Shown here in pieces: positions 53,003 through 61,332 of a stretch of 64,000 bases of DNA. Positions within the stretch are counted from its first letter, which is position 1. Every line of letters begins with the position of its first letter. This stretch comes from Kutzneria viridogrisea (lineage in GTDB: Bacteria > Actinomycetota > Actinomycetes > Mycobacteriales > Pseudonocardiaceae). The stretch spans positions 1,302,001-1,366,000 of the forward strand of contig JACJID010000001.1 of the NCBI GenBank assembly GCA_014138725.1, read 5' to 3'. The notes under the pieces are model-generated. The model was not told the DNA's origin, ran no database searches, and saw only the letters and a program-made list of their open reading frames with translations. The translations under genes and the position numbers were made by a program.

Positions 53003-53418
53003 CCCCGCCTGGCCGACTCCTTGGCCAGGCCGGTGGCGAGCTGACCGATCAGCGCCTTGATCACCAGCTGGACCCCGGGCAGGCGCGGCACGAAGGACAC
53101 CGACCACTCGATCAGCGTGCCCGCGCCGTCCGGGCTCAGCCGCACCGTGCCGACGTAGTCGCGCACCGGCGCACCGGACAGCATCCGGTAGACGAGTCGG
53201 TTCGGGGCGTCGAACTCGGTGATCTCCTCGCGGATGCGGCCGACCGGGGTGCCCAGCGCGCGGATGGCGCCGACCCCGTTGCGGTCCTGGTCCCCGATCC
53301 GTTCCAGGTGGGCCGAGCGGCTCGCCGTCCAGCGCGGCATGCCCTCGTGGTCGGCCAGCACCGCCCAGACCGAGTCGGGCGGTACTGAGACCTTGCGGGT
53401 GGTGTGGTACTCGGTCAT
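52999..53418 (-). CDS. SRPBCC-family (START-like) protein
   Basis: This is a 139-residue helix-grip protein starting MTEYHTTRKVSVPPDSVWAV, with DHEGMPRWTAS, GVGAIRALGTPVGRIREEI, LVYRMLSGAPVRDYVGTVRL and GTLIEWSVSFVPRLPG. This is the polyketide-cyclase/dehydrase-like SRPBCC pattern, a cavity fold that binds hydrophobic ligands. No catalytic residues can be assigned. It is monocistronic, and the upstream gap with the next plus-strand gene is about 200 bp. Confidence 0.75.
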   Translation of the reverse strand: MTEYHTTRKVSVPPDSVWAVLADHEGMPRWTASRSAHLERIGDQDRNGVGAIRALGTPVGRIREEITEFDAPNRLVYRMLSGAPVRDYVGTVRLSPDGAGTLIEWSVSFVPRLPGVQLVIKALIGQLATGLAKESARRG

Positions 53419-53630
53419 GGCGGCTCCTCCGCGTGCACGGTATCGAGACTGAAAGGTATCGGATATCGGCACATGCCGGTGATCGGCATTTTTGTCACAT
53501 CGTTGCCAAACTCGTTCGCGCCAAAGGAAAACACCCCACTCGGGTGGGGCTGCCCCAACTGGCCGTCGTATCCTGCCCCGATGGGGTGACGCCGCCGCGC
53601 GCCCTGCGGGTCCAGGCCGAGCGGAGACCG

Positions 53631-54389
53631 ATGAACACCGGTGGGGGCGCTGCCGCGCGCAGTGGACACCTGGTGCGGCGGGCCAGGGCCCTGGCCGAAC
53701 TGGACCGGCTGGTCGACTGGCTGGAGACCGGCGGGGTCGACAGCGCCGAACTGTTCGGCACCACCGACGAGCGCGACTGGATGCTGCGGGTGACCGCGGC
53801 CCTGCTTGCCCTGCTCGGCGAGCACGAGGTGGACGAGCGAGGCCGCTGCCGCCGCTGCCGCGAACCGCGCCGCGGCTGGCGCAAGGTGCTGCCCGGCAGT
53901 CGGCGGGCGCCGGAGTGCGCGGTGTTGCGGCACACCGCCGCGGCCTTCGCCGGTGACGTGGAGGGGGTGTGGGCCGGGGTGTTGGCCGCGCTCGGCTACG
54001 ACATGACCGAGGAGGAGGTCCGCGACTGGCTCGCCACTGCTGGCCAGGACGAGGACGAGTCGGCGTGGGCGAACCTGCCGCTGTACTCGGTCGACGTGGT
54101 CAACGGCTACGGGCAGGCCGACGGCACCGAGTTCGACCGCGAGCTGCTGCGCCCGCCGCCACCCCAGGTCGAGGACGACCCGACCGAGCCGATCTCCGGC
54201 TGGTTCCGCATGCCCTACGTGTACCCGGATGATCCAACCGAGCCCGGCACCGGGCTGCGTCACTACCGCGAGCAACTCCGCGTGTGGCGGTCCCCCGAGG
54301 AGCAGCTCATGGACGCCGACACCGAGGTGCTACCCCGGTCCGCCGTCTACTGGACCGTCGCCGACACCATCCCCGGCATCCGCTGGTGA
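53631..54389 (+). CDS. hypothetical acidic protein with a Cys-x2-Cys segment
   Basis: This is a 252-residue soluble protein of unknown function. The N-terminal third is helical (HLVRRARALAELDRLVDWLE), followed by a basic CRRCREPRRGWRKVLPG stretch. The C-terminal half is acidic and rich in aromatic residues (SAWANLPLYSVDVVNGY, GWFRMPYVYPDDPTEPG). The segment HEVDERGRCRRCR resembles a short conserved motif in other actinobacterial hypothetical proteins. The ATG at 53631 follows GGAG. An earlier GTG about 17 codons upstream cannot be excluded. It precedes a long repeat array. Confidence 0.55.
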   Translation: MNTGGGAAARSGHLVRRARALAELDRLVDWLETGGVDSAELFGTTDERDWMLRVTAALLALLGEHEVDERGRCRRCREPRRGWRKVLPGSRRAPECAVLRHTAAAFAGDVEGVWAGVLAALGYDMTEEEVRDWLATAGQDEDESAWANLPLYSVDVVNGYGQADGTEFDRELLRPPPPQVEDDPTEPISGWFRMPYVYPDDPTEPGTGLRHYREQLRVWRSPEEQLMDADTEVLPRSAVYWTVADTIPGIRW

Positions 54390-54405
54390 CCCGCTCTTTG
54401 GTGCG

Positions 54406-54893
54406 CGAGTCCCGTCCACCGGTCGCCGAGTCCCGCTCTCCGGTGCGCGAGTCCCGCTGAGCTGCGGCCGAGTCCCGCTCTGGTGCGGGTGTCCCGTCCT
54501 GGTGTGCGCGACTGCCCGGCTCCGGTGAGTCCCGTCTTGGGGCGCATGAGTCCCGCTCAGTGGTCGCCGAGTCCCGCCGGGCGTCCGTGAGTCCCGCCCA
54601 CCGGTGGCCGAGTCCCGCTCTGGCGCATGCCGGGTCCCGCTTGGCGTCCGTGAGCCCCGTCCGCCGGGCTGGTGAGTGCCGCCCGACCCCCGCGAGTCCC
54701 GTCCACCGGTCGCCGAGTCCCGCTCTCCGGTGCGGGCGAGTCCCGCGCCCACCCGACTCGCGAACACGCCGTACCGGAAGCGCCGACACGCGGTACCGGA
54801 AGCGCCGACACGCGCCGGAGGCCGCACCTCGTACGCCCCAGCCCGGGACTCGCGTGCCTGAGAGCGGGACTCACGGACCCCAGGGCGGGACTC
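54406..54893. repeat. GCGAGTCCCG repeat cluster D (largest array)
   Basis: I count about 15 exact copies of GAGTCCCG or its complement, plus several decayed ones, across 519 bp without a gene. The first twelve read GAGTCCCG on the plus strand. After 54840 the last three read GGGACTC. Two GAAGCGCCGACACGCGGTAC units (54777-54816) mark the switch. Spacing varies from about 14 to 30 bp, unlike a CRISPR array. Confidence 0.85.
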
Positions 54894-54908
54894 GCGCGCT
54901 GGGTGGGG

Positions 54909-55196
54909 TCAGGAGGAGAAGAGGAAGCGGCTGAAGCCCTTCTTGCCGCGTTGGTGGTACTGGCCGGGGGCGCCCCAGCCGGGGCCCTGCTGGTACTGCC
55001 CCTGCTGGTACTGGGGCTGCGGCCGGTACTGCTGCGGCTGGGGCTGCTGCATCCACTGGGCCTCCGCGCGCGAGAGGGCCTCCAGCTCACCGTGGTCCAG
55101 GAAGATCCCGCGACAGCTGTCGCACTGGTCCACGTGCACCCCGTTGCGCTCGTAGGTGCGCATCTGACCGGGGCACTTCGGGCAGGCCATCATCAT
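54909..55196 (-). CDS. small TFIIB-type zinc-ribbon protein with Gln/Pro-rich tail
   Basis: This is a 95-residue protein. The N-terminal zf-TFIIB motif has two Cys pairs: CPKCPGQM and CDSCRGIFLDHGELEALSR. The remainder is low-complexity Gln/Pro/Tyr/Gly (QYRPQPQYQQGQYQQGPGWG) ending in a basic GKKGFSRFLFSS. The ATG at 55196 overlaps the stop of the kinase-like gene as ATGA and follows AAGGAGAT. Two further ATGs follow directly. Role unknown. Confidence 0.75.
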   Translation of the reverse strand: MMMACPKCPGQMRTYERNGVHVDQCDSCRGIFLDHGELEALSRAEAQWMQQPQPQQYRPQPQYQQGQYQQGPGWGAPGQYHQRGKKGFSRFLFSS

Positions 55197-55942
55197 CGGA
55201 TCTCCTTCATTCGGTGACATGCCTCGATCAGGGCCAGGTCGACCTCGTCGAGTTCGGTGCCGCGCAGCAGCGAGCGCGCCGCGCTGTGGGCCACGTGGGC
55301 GCGGGCGGCGGCGTCGACCTCGTACCAGTGGCGGCCGCACAGCCCGCCGGCGGCGAGGTAGGCGTCGAGCAGGCGTGGCCAGGAGTCCTCGGGCAGCACA
55401 CCCGCGGCCCAGTAGCCGGCGACCCGGCCCAGGTCCCAGGACGGGTCGCCGAGCCCGAGGTCGTCCAGGTCGATCAGCAGCCAGCGGCCCTCGTACCGGA
55501 CGAGCTGGCCCAGGTGCCAGTCCCCGTGCACGAGCCGGGGCGCGGCGGACACCGGCAGGCCGGTCCAGGCGCGAAGAACCGTTGCGGCGTGCGGGGAATC
55601 AGAACGGACGAGGCGGCGCATGGCGCGGGCGACGCGCTCCGGGGTCCCGGCCTGCGGCAGTGCGCTGAGCCCGCTCGGGTCGACCTGGTGCAGGGCCGCC
55701 AGCAAGCGCCCGGCCTCGGCCCAGGGGGCGGCCTCGGGGTCGCGCGGCACGGGCTCGCCCGCGGGCCACAGCGACACCCAGCGGTCCCCGGCGGGGATGA
55801 GTTCGTTCGGGGGCAACAGGATCGCGCGCAGCTCGGGCCGCGCCGCGACCGCCAGCCGCCGCGTCAGCTCAGTGCCGACGGTCTCGCCGTGGTGCACCTT
55901 GACGGCGAGACCGTCGGCCAAGACAACAACTCCCTGCTCCAC
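55193..55942 (-). CDS. APH/choline-kinase-like phosphotransferase
   Basis: This is a 249-residue aminoglycoside-phosphotransferase-fold protein. The catalytic loop is LVHGDWHLGQLV, and the metal-binding segment is LIDLDDLGLGDPSWDLGRV. The N-terminal lobe is short (VVVLADGLAVKVHHGETVG, with the ATP lysine in AVKV). Such proteins phosphorylate small hydroxylated molecules, and resistance is not implied. The start is a GTG at 55942. It is coupled to the downstream zinc-ribbon gene. Confidence 0.78.
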   Translation of the reverse strand: MEQGVVVLADGLAVKVHHGETVGTELTRRLAVAARPELRAILLPPNELIPAGDRWVSLWPAGEPVPRDPEAAPWAEAGRLLAALHQVDPSGLSALPQAGTPERVARAMRRLVRSDSPHAATVLRAWTGLPVSAAPRLVHGDWHLGQLVRYEGRWLLIDLDDLGLGDPSWDLGRVAGYWAAGVLPEDSWPRLLDAYLAAGGLCGRHWYEVDAAARAHVAHSAARSLLRGTELDEVDLALIEACHRMKEIR

Positions 55943-55976
55943 GCAAGGTAAACGGTTGGCAAAGTCCGGGAGTTCC

Positions 55977-56756
55977 CTACCGGCCGGAGAAGGTGGCCTT
56001 GCCGGGGCCGTCGGTCAGGAAGGAACGCACCCCGCCGCGCAGGTCCTCGCTGTCGAACAGCGCGGCGGCGATGGTCGTGACCTGCTCGTTCGCCTCGGCG
56101 ACCCCACCGTGCTCGTAGTGCGCGAGCACCTGCTTGGTGGCCGCGTGCGCCAGGGTCGGCCCTTGGGCCAGCCGCAGCGCGAACTCGCGGGCCGCCTCGT
56201 CGAAGCCCTCGTCGGGCAGCACGCGGTTGACCACGTTCCAGCGCTCCAGGGTCGCCGCCTCGTAGCGGTCCCCGGTCATCACGAACTCCTTGGCCCGGCC
56301 CACCCCGGCACGGGCGGCCAGCCGCTGCGTGCCGCCCATCGTCGGGGTCAGCCCGATGACGTTCTCCACCAGCCCGAACTTGGCGCGCTGTGCGGCCAGC
56401 AGCACGTCACAGGCGAGCGCGATCTCGAACGCCCAGGTCAGGCACAGGGCGTGCGCGGCGAACACGGTGGGGAAGGGCAGTGCCGCGATCCGGTCGGGCA
56501 CGGTCAGCATCTGGTCGAACAGCTTCTTGGCGTCCTCGGTGCTGGCCTGGGCGTCGAACAGTGCGACGTCCACGCCGCCGCTGACCAGCTTGCCCTCGGC
56601 CCTGATCAGCGCGGCCCTCGGCCGGTCGGCCTCCAGCAGGCCCACCGCCTCGCCGAGCTCGTCCTGCAACTGCGCGGTGTAGAGGTTCAGCGGTGGGGCG
56701 GCGATGGTCAGCACGGCCAAGCCGGACGGGTCCCGGTCCAGGCGCAGCAGTTCCAC
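55977..56756 (-). CDS. enoyl-CoA hydratase/isomerase family protein
   Basis: This is a 259-residue crotonase-fold protein with [16 protein letters not shown] (first oxyanion segment) and [20 protein letters not shown], where classical enzymes have GxxxGGG; here Leu-Thr-Trp occupies part of that loop. [18 protein letters not shown] is in the usual position of the catalytic glutamates. The GTG at 56756 is chosen because ACGAGGAG precedes it. An upstream GTG nine codons earlier lacks a ribosome-binding site. Reaction unassigned. Confidence 0.75.
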   Translation of the reverse strand: MELLRLDRDPSGLAVLTIAAPPLNLYTAQLQDELGEAVGLLEADRPRAALIRAEGKLVSGGVDVALFDAQASTEDAKKLFDQMLTVPDRIAALPFPTVFAAHALCLTWAFEIALACDVLLAAQRAKFGLVENVIGLTPTMGGTQRLAARAGVGRAKEFVMTGDRYEAATLERWNVVNRVLPDEGFDEAAREFALRLAQGPTLAHAATKQVLAHYEHGGVAEANEQVTTIAAALFDSEDLRGGVRSFLTDGPGKATFSGR

Positions 56757-56898
56757 GGCGGAGCTCCTCGTTGTCGGCGGCACCTACTCGCTAGTAGTTC
56801 ACCGCATCCTCATCGCCGGGCCACCACCGGGTCAGCCGATGTCCGTGAACGGGACGTTGGGTACACACCGATCAATATTGTCAAGGAGGCATAAAACG

Positions 56899-58293
56899 AT
56901 GAATCTGCCCAGAACGCGCGCCCGGCGCCTCACCGCGGTGGCCGGTGCCCTGCTGGTGCTGACCGCTGCCGCCGCACCGGCCGTGGCCAGCAACGGCGAC
57001 GCCACCGAGCGCAGCGCCCGCGCCATGGGGGACCGCACCAGCGAGGTCCGCAACGCGATCAAGGGCGGCAAGGCCCGCAACGTCATCCTGTTCATCGGGG
57101 ACGGCATGGGCGACTCCGAGATCACCATCGCGCGCAACTACGCGCGCGGCGCCGAGGGCAGGCTCGCGCTGGACACCCTGCCGCTGACCGGGGACTACAC
57201 CACCTACTCCGTGCAGAAGGGCAACCCCGCCAAGCCCGACTACGTCACCGACTCGGCGGCCTCGGGCACCGGCTGGGCCACCGGGTCCAAGACCTACAAC
57301 GGCGCCATCTCGGTGGACGCCTACGGCAACGCGCTGCCCACGATCCTGGAGCTGGCCAAGCGTGGCGGCTACCGGACCGGTGACGTGACCACCGCCGAGG
57401 TCCAGGACGCGACCCCGGCCGTGCTGGGCGCGCACGTGGTGGACCGCAAGTGCTACGGCCCCGACACGATGGCCAACTGCCCGGCCAACGCCAAGGAGAA
57501 CGGCGGCGCCGGCTCGATCTCCGAGCAGCTGGTGCAGACCCGCCCCGACGTGCTGCTCGGCGGTGGCTCGGCCTCCTTCGACCAGAAGGTCCGCGCGGGC
57601 AAGTTCGCGGGCAAGACCGTGCTGGAGCAGGCGACCGCGGCCGGGTACCAGGTGGTCGGTGACGCGGCGGGGCTGAGCAAGGCTCGCGCGGACAAGCCGC
57701 TGCTGGGCCTGTTCGCCAAGGGCAACCTGCCGGTGCAGTGGACCGGGCCCGGCGCGAAGGTCGGCGGCACCCCGGCCAGCACCTGCACGCCCAACCCCGC
57801 GCTGCCCGCCACGCAGCCCAAGCTGGCCGACATGACGCGCAAGGCGATCGAGCTGCTGGACCGCCAGGACCGCCGTGGTGGCAAGGGTTTCTTCCTCCAG
57901 GTGGAGGGCGCCAGCATCGACAAGCAGGACCACGCCGCCGACCCGTGCGGGCAGATCGGTGAGACCGTCGGTTTCGACGAGGCGGTCGCCGCGGGCATGG
58001 CCTTCGCCCGCAGCCACCCCGACACCCTCGTGGTGGTCACCGCCGACCACGGCCACACCAGCCAGATCATCCCTGCTGACGCCAAGAGCCCCGGCCAGAC
58101 CGCCACGCTGATCACCCACGACGGCGTGCCGATGACCATCAACTACGCCACCAACACCCCCGGCCAGTCCCAGGAGCACACCGGCACCCAGGTGCGCATC
58201 GCCGGGTACGGCCCGCAGGCCGCCAACGTGGTCGGCGTGACCAACCAGACCGACCTGTTCGACACCATCACCAGGGCACTTGACGTGCGCTGA
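56899..58293 (+). CDS. phoA: secreted alkaline phosphatase (PhoA family)
   Basis: This is a 464-residue exported phosphomonoesterase. The leader [20 protein letters not shown] ends at AVA-S near residue 30. The metal site begins [14 protein letters not shown], the phosphorylated serine is Ser119 in [14 protein letters not shown], and later metal ligands lie in [29 protein letters not shown] and [11 protein letters not shown] consensus AAGGAGG precedes the ATG. No clear PHO box was seen upstream. Its 3' part is duplicated 3.3 kb downstream as a non-functional fragment. Confidence 0.92.
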   Translation: MNLPRTRARRLTAVAGALLVLTAAAAPAVASNGDATERSARAMGDRTSEVRNAIKGGKARNVILFIGDGMGDSEITIARNYARGAEGRLALDTLPLTGDYTTYSVQKGNPAKPDYVTDSAASGTGWATGSKTYNGAISVDAYGNALPTILELAKRGGYRTGDVTTAEVQDATPAVLGAHVVDRKCYGPDTMANCPANAKENGGAGSISEQLVQTRPDVLLGGGSASFDQKVRAGKFAGKTVLEQATAAGYQVVGDAAGLSKARADKPLLGLFAKGNLPVQWTGPGAKVGGTPASTCTPNPALPATQPKLADMTRKAIELLDRQDRRGGKGFFLQVEGASIDKQDHAADPCGQIGETVGFDEAVAAGMAFARSHPDTLVVVTADHGHTSQIIPADAKSPGQTATLITHDGVPMTINYATNTPGQSQEHTGTQVRIAGYGPQAANVVGVTNQTDLFDTITRALDVR

Positions 58294-58396
58294 ATTGTCC
58301 ATGTGGTCGTCCCCGACCTGGGGGCGAACCGTCTGAAGATCGTCTGACCTTGCTGAGACAGTACCGACTGCTACCGACTGGTTCTGGCCGTCGGAT

Positions 58397-58443
58397 GTGC
58401 CGGATCTGTGCCTGATGATCATGGACGGGCACAGGTCCGGCAC
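58397..58443. terminator. 16-bp hairpin between phoA and the first XRE gene
   Basis: GTGCCGGATCTGTGCC (58397-58412) pairs with GGCACAGGTCCGGCAC (58428-58443) with one G-T wobble, between convergent genes. An equivalent hairpin with compensating changes is present in the duplicated unit at 61282-61326. Confidence 0.75.
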
Positions 58444-58448
58444 GCCGG

Positions 58449-59315
58449 TCAGCGCGCCAGCTCGGCCCAGTGCCGACCGCACCCCAGCAGGATGGCCCTG
58501 GCCTCGTCGCCCTCGGCCGCCGCACTCCACAGGATGTCGGCGTGCCGATTGTAGATCGCGACCTGCTCAGCGTCCGTGATCCGCAGCTCGCCCGCGATGT
58601 GCTCGACGCTGACCACGTCGTCGACGATCCAGTAGCCGTGCGGCAACAGGACCGGAAGCGGCCGATAGGCAGGGATCACGCCGACGCGCACTGTCGGCAG
58701 GCTGGTGGCTGACACGAGCCGGTCGACCTGCACGGCCATCACGCCCGGCGTGCACACCGGATGGAGGAGCGCGGCCTCAGCGATCAGGATCGTGATCTGC
58801 TTGCTGCTGTCGTAGAGCACCTGTGCCCGCTTCATCCGTTCGGCGACCGCCTCGTCGAGGCCGACTGCGGGCACGTCGAGCAGTTCGGACTGGGTGGTCA
58901 GGATTGCGCGGGTGTAGTCCGGCGTCTGGAGCAGGCCGGGCACGGCCATCATGTCGACGGCGCGGATCGTGCTCGCGGACAACTCGTCGGCCAGATCCTG
59001 GCGCTGCCGGTCGCGATGGCCAGCACGGAGTTGGCGTCTCCATGACAGCTGCTTCAGTCGCAGTTCACGCAGCTCGCTGCGGAGCGCCTCGGCGGCAGAC
59101 TCCGGCACTTCGAGCACGGCAAGCAGGTCCACGAGGTCCGAGTCGCTCGGTGTCTGCTTGCCGCGCTCGATCTTCGAGACCTTTGAAGCGTGCCAGCCAA
59201 GCCGGGCGGCAAGGTCCTTGCCGTCGAGTTCGGCCGCCTCGCGTAGGCGCCGCAGCTTGTCGCCGAACGCCAGCCGGTCCGCCTCGAAGCTGTTGCTCAC
59301 GCTCTCCTCGATCAC
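58449..59315 (-). CDS. XRE-family regulator with DUF5753 (Scr1-like), copy 1
   Basis: This is a 288-residue protein. The N-terminal helix-turn-helix (LREAAELDGKDLAARLGWHA then SKVSKIERGKQTPSDSDL) is followed by a DUF5753 domain: MMAVPGLLQTPDYTRAIL, IAEAALLHPV, GVIPAYRPLPVLLPHGYWI and CGRHWAEL at the end. The GTG at 59315 overlaps the DUF6879 stop as GTGA. It is the third gene of a small-protein/DUF6879/XRE cassette that is repeated at 61333-62944. Such regulators often pair with small DUF397-type partners; here the partner is DUF6879. Confidence 0.85.
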   Translation of the reverse strand: MIEESVSNSFEADRLAFGDKLRRLREAAELDGKDLAARLGWHASKVSKIERGKQTPSDSDLVDLLAVLEVPESAAEALRSELRELRLKQLSWRRQLRAGHRDRQRQDLADELSASTIRAVDMMAVPGLLQTPDYTRAILTTQSELLDVPAVGLDEAVAERMKRAQVLYDSSKQITILIAEAALLHPVCTPGVMAVQVDRLVSATSLPTVRVGVIPAYRPLPVLLPHGYWIVDDVVSVEHIAGELRITDAEQVAIYNRHADILWSAAAEGDEARAILLGCGRHWAELAR

Positions 59316-59842
59316 TGTCGACGCTGGTACTCCTCGAATCGCAGAGCATGATCCCACGCGGTTGCTCGGATTGCGCGGAACTGCTCCACCGCGGGACCGG
59401 CAATCAGGTCGGCACCGATCACCTGACCATGCTCGAAGTCCAGCACGGCGGCGGTCGAATCGTCGAACAGCCAGAAGTCGGCAGCGCCGAGCGTGAGTCC
59501 GGCCGCCGTGTCGGCGGGCAGGACCCGGATGTCCTCGCCAGCCGCCACAGCCGGAGCTGTGATGACGCCGAGTTGCCAGCGCAGGTAGTCCGTCGGGGGC
59601 TCAGTGAGCACCCGGACCCGGGCGTACCTCTTGCCCTCAGCGACCTGCGCGACGATCAGCTCTGGCCAGTCAGCGAACCATTCCAACGTTGCCTGTGCCC
59701 CAGCGTCCGGGGCAGCGAGCCATTGCGCCAGCAGCGCGCCCTCGTCCGGCTCGTCGTACCAACCCTGCGTCTCCAGCCGCCACGCCGATCGCTCGAATCG
59801 GCTGAACAGGTCTTGGAACTGGTCGCGGCTGATGCGCGTCAC
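59312..59842 (-). CDS. DUF6879 family protein, copy 1
   Basis: This is a 176-residue soluble protein starting MTRISRDQFQDLFSRFERSA, with SAWRLETQGWYDEPDEG, RVRVLTEPPTDYLRWQLGV, AGEDIRVLPAD and DFWLFDDSTAAVLDF, ending ATAWDHALRFEEYQRRQ. These are the conserved blocks of DUF6879, common beside XRE genes in actinomycetes. Function unknown. The GTG at 59842 overlaps the preceding stop as GTGA. It is paralogous to 62193-62711. Confidence 0.75.
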   Translation of the reverse strand: MTRISRDQFQDLFSRFERSAWRLETQGWYDEPDEGALLAQWLAAPDAGAQATLEWFADWPELIVAQVAEGKRYARVRVLTEPPTDYLRWQLGVITAPAVAAGEDIRVLPADTAAGLTLGAADFWLFDDSTAAVLDFEHGQVIGADLIAGPAVEQFRAIRATAWDHALRFEEYQRRQ

Positions 59843-60045
59843 GCCGACTCGCGGATCCGCTGCACCAGAGCTGCGGGGATCTCGATCGCGTCCTCGTGGT
59901 CCGGCAAGCCCCGCTCTTGGAGCGCGGCGCGGGCCTCGGCATCGGTGATTCGCCAGCCCTGCACGACGTAGGTGCCGCGGTCGGTCGAGAAGAACGACGG
60001 ACAGCCGGTCTTGCCGGACTCGGTGGCGATGTGCGTCAGCTTCAC
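59839..60045 (-). CDS. small protein heading the XRE/DUF6879 cassette, copy 1
   Basis: This is a 68-residue protein starting MKLTHIATESGKTGCPSFFS, with GTYVVQGWRITDAEARAALQ and GLPDHEDAIEIPAALV. It shares this pattern with the 77-residue protein at 62711-62944. One cysteine, no membrane segment. It is the first gene of the cassette, with GGAGG just before the ATG. Function unknown. Confidence 0.7.
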   Translation of the reverse strand: MKLTHIATESGKTGCPSFFSTDRGTYVVQGWRITDAEARAALQERGLPDHEDAIEIPAALVQRIRESA

Positions 60046-60212
60046 GGTTCCTCCTGGCTTTGTGCCGGATGGGAGTAGGGGCCATTCAACCCGTCCAGTC
60101 GGCCGAGCAACTGTCCTCCAATCAGGTGGACATGCAGCTGTGATTGCTCAGATTGCTTGTTTGATTACTCACGCGGGAGGATGGTTGCGGCACCCCCTCC
60201 TGAGGAGTCGTC

Positions 60213-60673
60213 ATGGCGGACACGACAGCAGCACTGATCGCGGGCCTCGTGGTCCTCGGCGGCCTGGCGCTCACTGCGCTCGCGCGCTGGGCCTGGACCA
60301 CGGTGACGGTTCAGGATCTTGTGCTGCGGCTAACCGGGGAGTCGTCGTACGTGCCGACCTCGTGGTCGTCACGCCGCCCGCTGCGGCGCGGCCACGGTTA
60401 CCAGCCCTCCCGGCGCCGCCGGGCAGGGGATTCCCGGCCAGCGCGCGCAGCCACGGCACCCGCCGGACGCCGCTGGCCGGGGCCCAGTCTCCGGCGGGCC
60501 CTTCCCTGGTGCCGGCCGGACCCTCCGTCTCGTCACCCCCGTTCAACGAGGCGGACGCCACCCCGCGGACCGCTCCCACAAGCCGCCCGCGGGGTGGCAC
60601 CCAGCCTGCTCCGGCGGCGTGCTGCGCCCCGATCGCCGCGTCGCCGGAGCACGCCACCCGGAACGTGTCATGA
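60213..60673 (+). pseudogene. small membrane-anchored protein, copy 1, frameshifted relative to copy 2
   Basis: The ATG at 60213 follows TGAGGAG. The first about 65 residues (MADTTAALIAGLVVLGGLAL, then DLVLRLTGESSYVPTSWSSR) match the copy at 63122. Near 60415 this copy reads CGCCGGGCAGGGGATT where copy 2 has CGCCGGTGCGGGGGATT, one base longer. After the missing base the matching reading (GFPASARSHGTRRTPLAGAQ) continues in another frame and stops at 60671-60673, overlapping the next ATG as ATGA. Either the gene carries a one-base deletion or the base was lost in sequencing. Without correction the first frame runs on to 60869. Confidence 0.6.
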
Positions 60674-60912
60674 GCACGCCCACCGAGGTGGAAACGTGGA
60701 CGTGGTGGCCCGGTCCACGAGCCCGGCACGCGGTACCCAGCCGCGGACCCCAGCCTGCTCCCGGCCCGGCTCGCACCCTCGCAGGCGAGCACATCGAGAT
60801 CCCCGCACAGCGGCCAGTGCGAGAGGCGTGGTGGCGGCCAGAGTGTCCGGCGTGCCACGCCGCGGCTGACCCCGCTCAGCATTGGACGGTATACCGGCTG
60901 GAGCCGTCGTGA
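60670..60912 (+). CDS. small hypothetical protein with a CPACH motif
   Basis: This is an 80-residue protein beginning MSTPTEVETWTWWPGPRARH and ending REAWWRPECPACHAAADPAQ then HWTVYRLEPS. The Cys-Pro-Ala-Cys-His group could bind metal. The ATG overlaps the corrected stop of the previous gene (ATGA), and its own stop overlaps the next GTG. No counterpart is present after the second membrane-protein copy, so the two units differ here. Function unknown. Confidence 0.55.
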   Translation: MSTPTEVETWTWWPGPRARHAVPSRGPQPAPGPARTLAGEHIEIPAQRPVREAWWRPECPACHAAADPAQHWTVYRLEPS

Positions 60913-60998
60913 GCCCGTGCCTCGAAGCCGCCGTGCGGCACATCCCAGTAGCCTGGCGCCTGTACGACCTCGGCGGTGCCTGGACGCGGCGGGGCTGA
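60909..60998 (+). pseudogene. 5' remnant of a small-protein gene cut by the duplication junction
   Basis: A GTG overlapping the previous stop (GTGA) opens a frame MSPCLEAAVRHIPVAWRLYD then LGGAWTRRG. Its last codons and stop lie in phoA-derived sequence that begins at 60983, so only about 25 codons are native. The LEAAVRHIP...LGGAW pattern resembles the starts of the two proteins at 63583 and 63876 (LDDAIARWPELEQLRTWQGW), suggesting a truncated relative. Confidence 0.5.
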
Positions 60999-61135
60999 GC
61001 AAGGCTCGCGTGGACAAGCCGTTGCTGGGCCTGTTCGCCAAGGGCAACCTGCCGGTGCGGTGGACCAACGTGGTCGGCGTGACCAACCAGACCGACCTGT
61101 TCGACACCATCACCAGGGCACTTGACGTGCGCTGA
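60983..61135 (+). pseudogene. duplicated phoA 3' fragment with internal deletion
   Basis: 60983-61066 matches phoA 57661-57744, and 61067-61135 matches 58225-58293, with only a few substitutions. The intervening 480 bp (160 codons) are missing, and the join is in frame: [13 protein letters not shown] runs into [20 protein letters not shown]. There is no promoter, start or active-site serine, so it cannot make an enzyme. It marks the left edge of the second copy of a tandem duplication. Confidence 0.85.
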
Positions 61136-61281
61136 ATTGATATCCGGTCACCCTTGTGTTGCTGGTAGGAACCCAAGTGGGTTGTCCTCGACCTGGGGGC
61201 GAACCGTCTGAAGGTCGTCTGACCTGCTGAAACAGTACCGACTACTACCGACTGGTTTGGACTGTTTTTGACCCTCAGATG

Positions 61282-61326
61282 TGCCGGATCTGTGCCCGAT
61301 GATCATGGTCGGGTGCAGATCCGGCA
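61282..61326. terminator. hairpin between the phoA remnant and the second XRE gene
   Basis: TGCCGGATCTGTGCCCGA (61282-61299) pairs with TCGGGTGCAGATCCGGCA (61309-61326), the central TG/TG positions forming two G-T wobbles. The stem has changed bases relative to the copy at 58397-58443 but keeps full pairing. Confidence 0.7.
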
Positions 61327-61332
61327 TGCCGG

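Noticed and set aside
54406-54893. GAGTCCCG array as a possible CRISPR
   Set aside because: The repeated unit is only about 10 bp, spacing is irregular, spacers are themselves similar and no cas gene is near.
55193-55942. Aminoglycoside resistance phosphotransferase
   Set aside because: Only the generic APH fold is visible; such genes are common housekeeping paralogues in actinomycetes.
56820-56898. PHO box upstream of phoA
   Set aside because: No direct repeats of the GTTCACC type could be found; only GTGAACGGGACGTT was seen, which is not a match.
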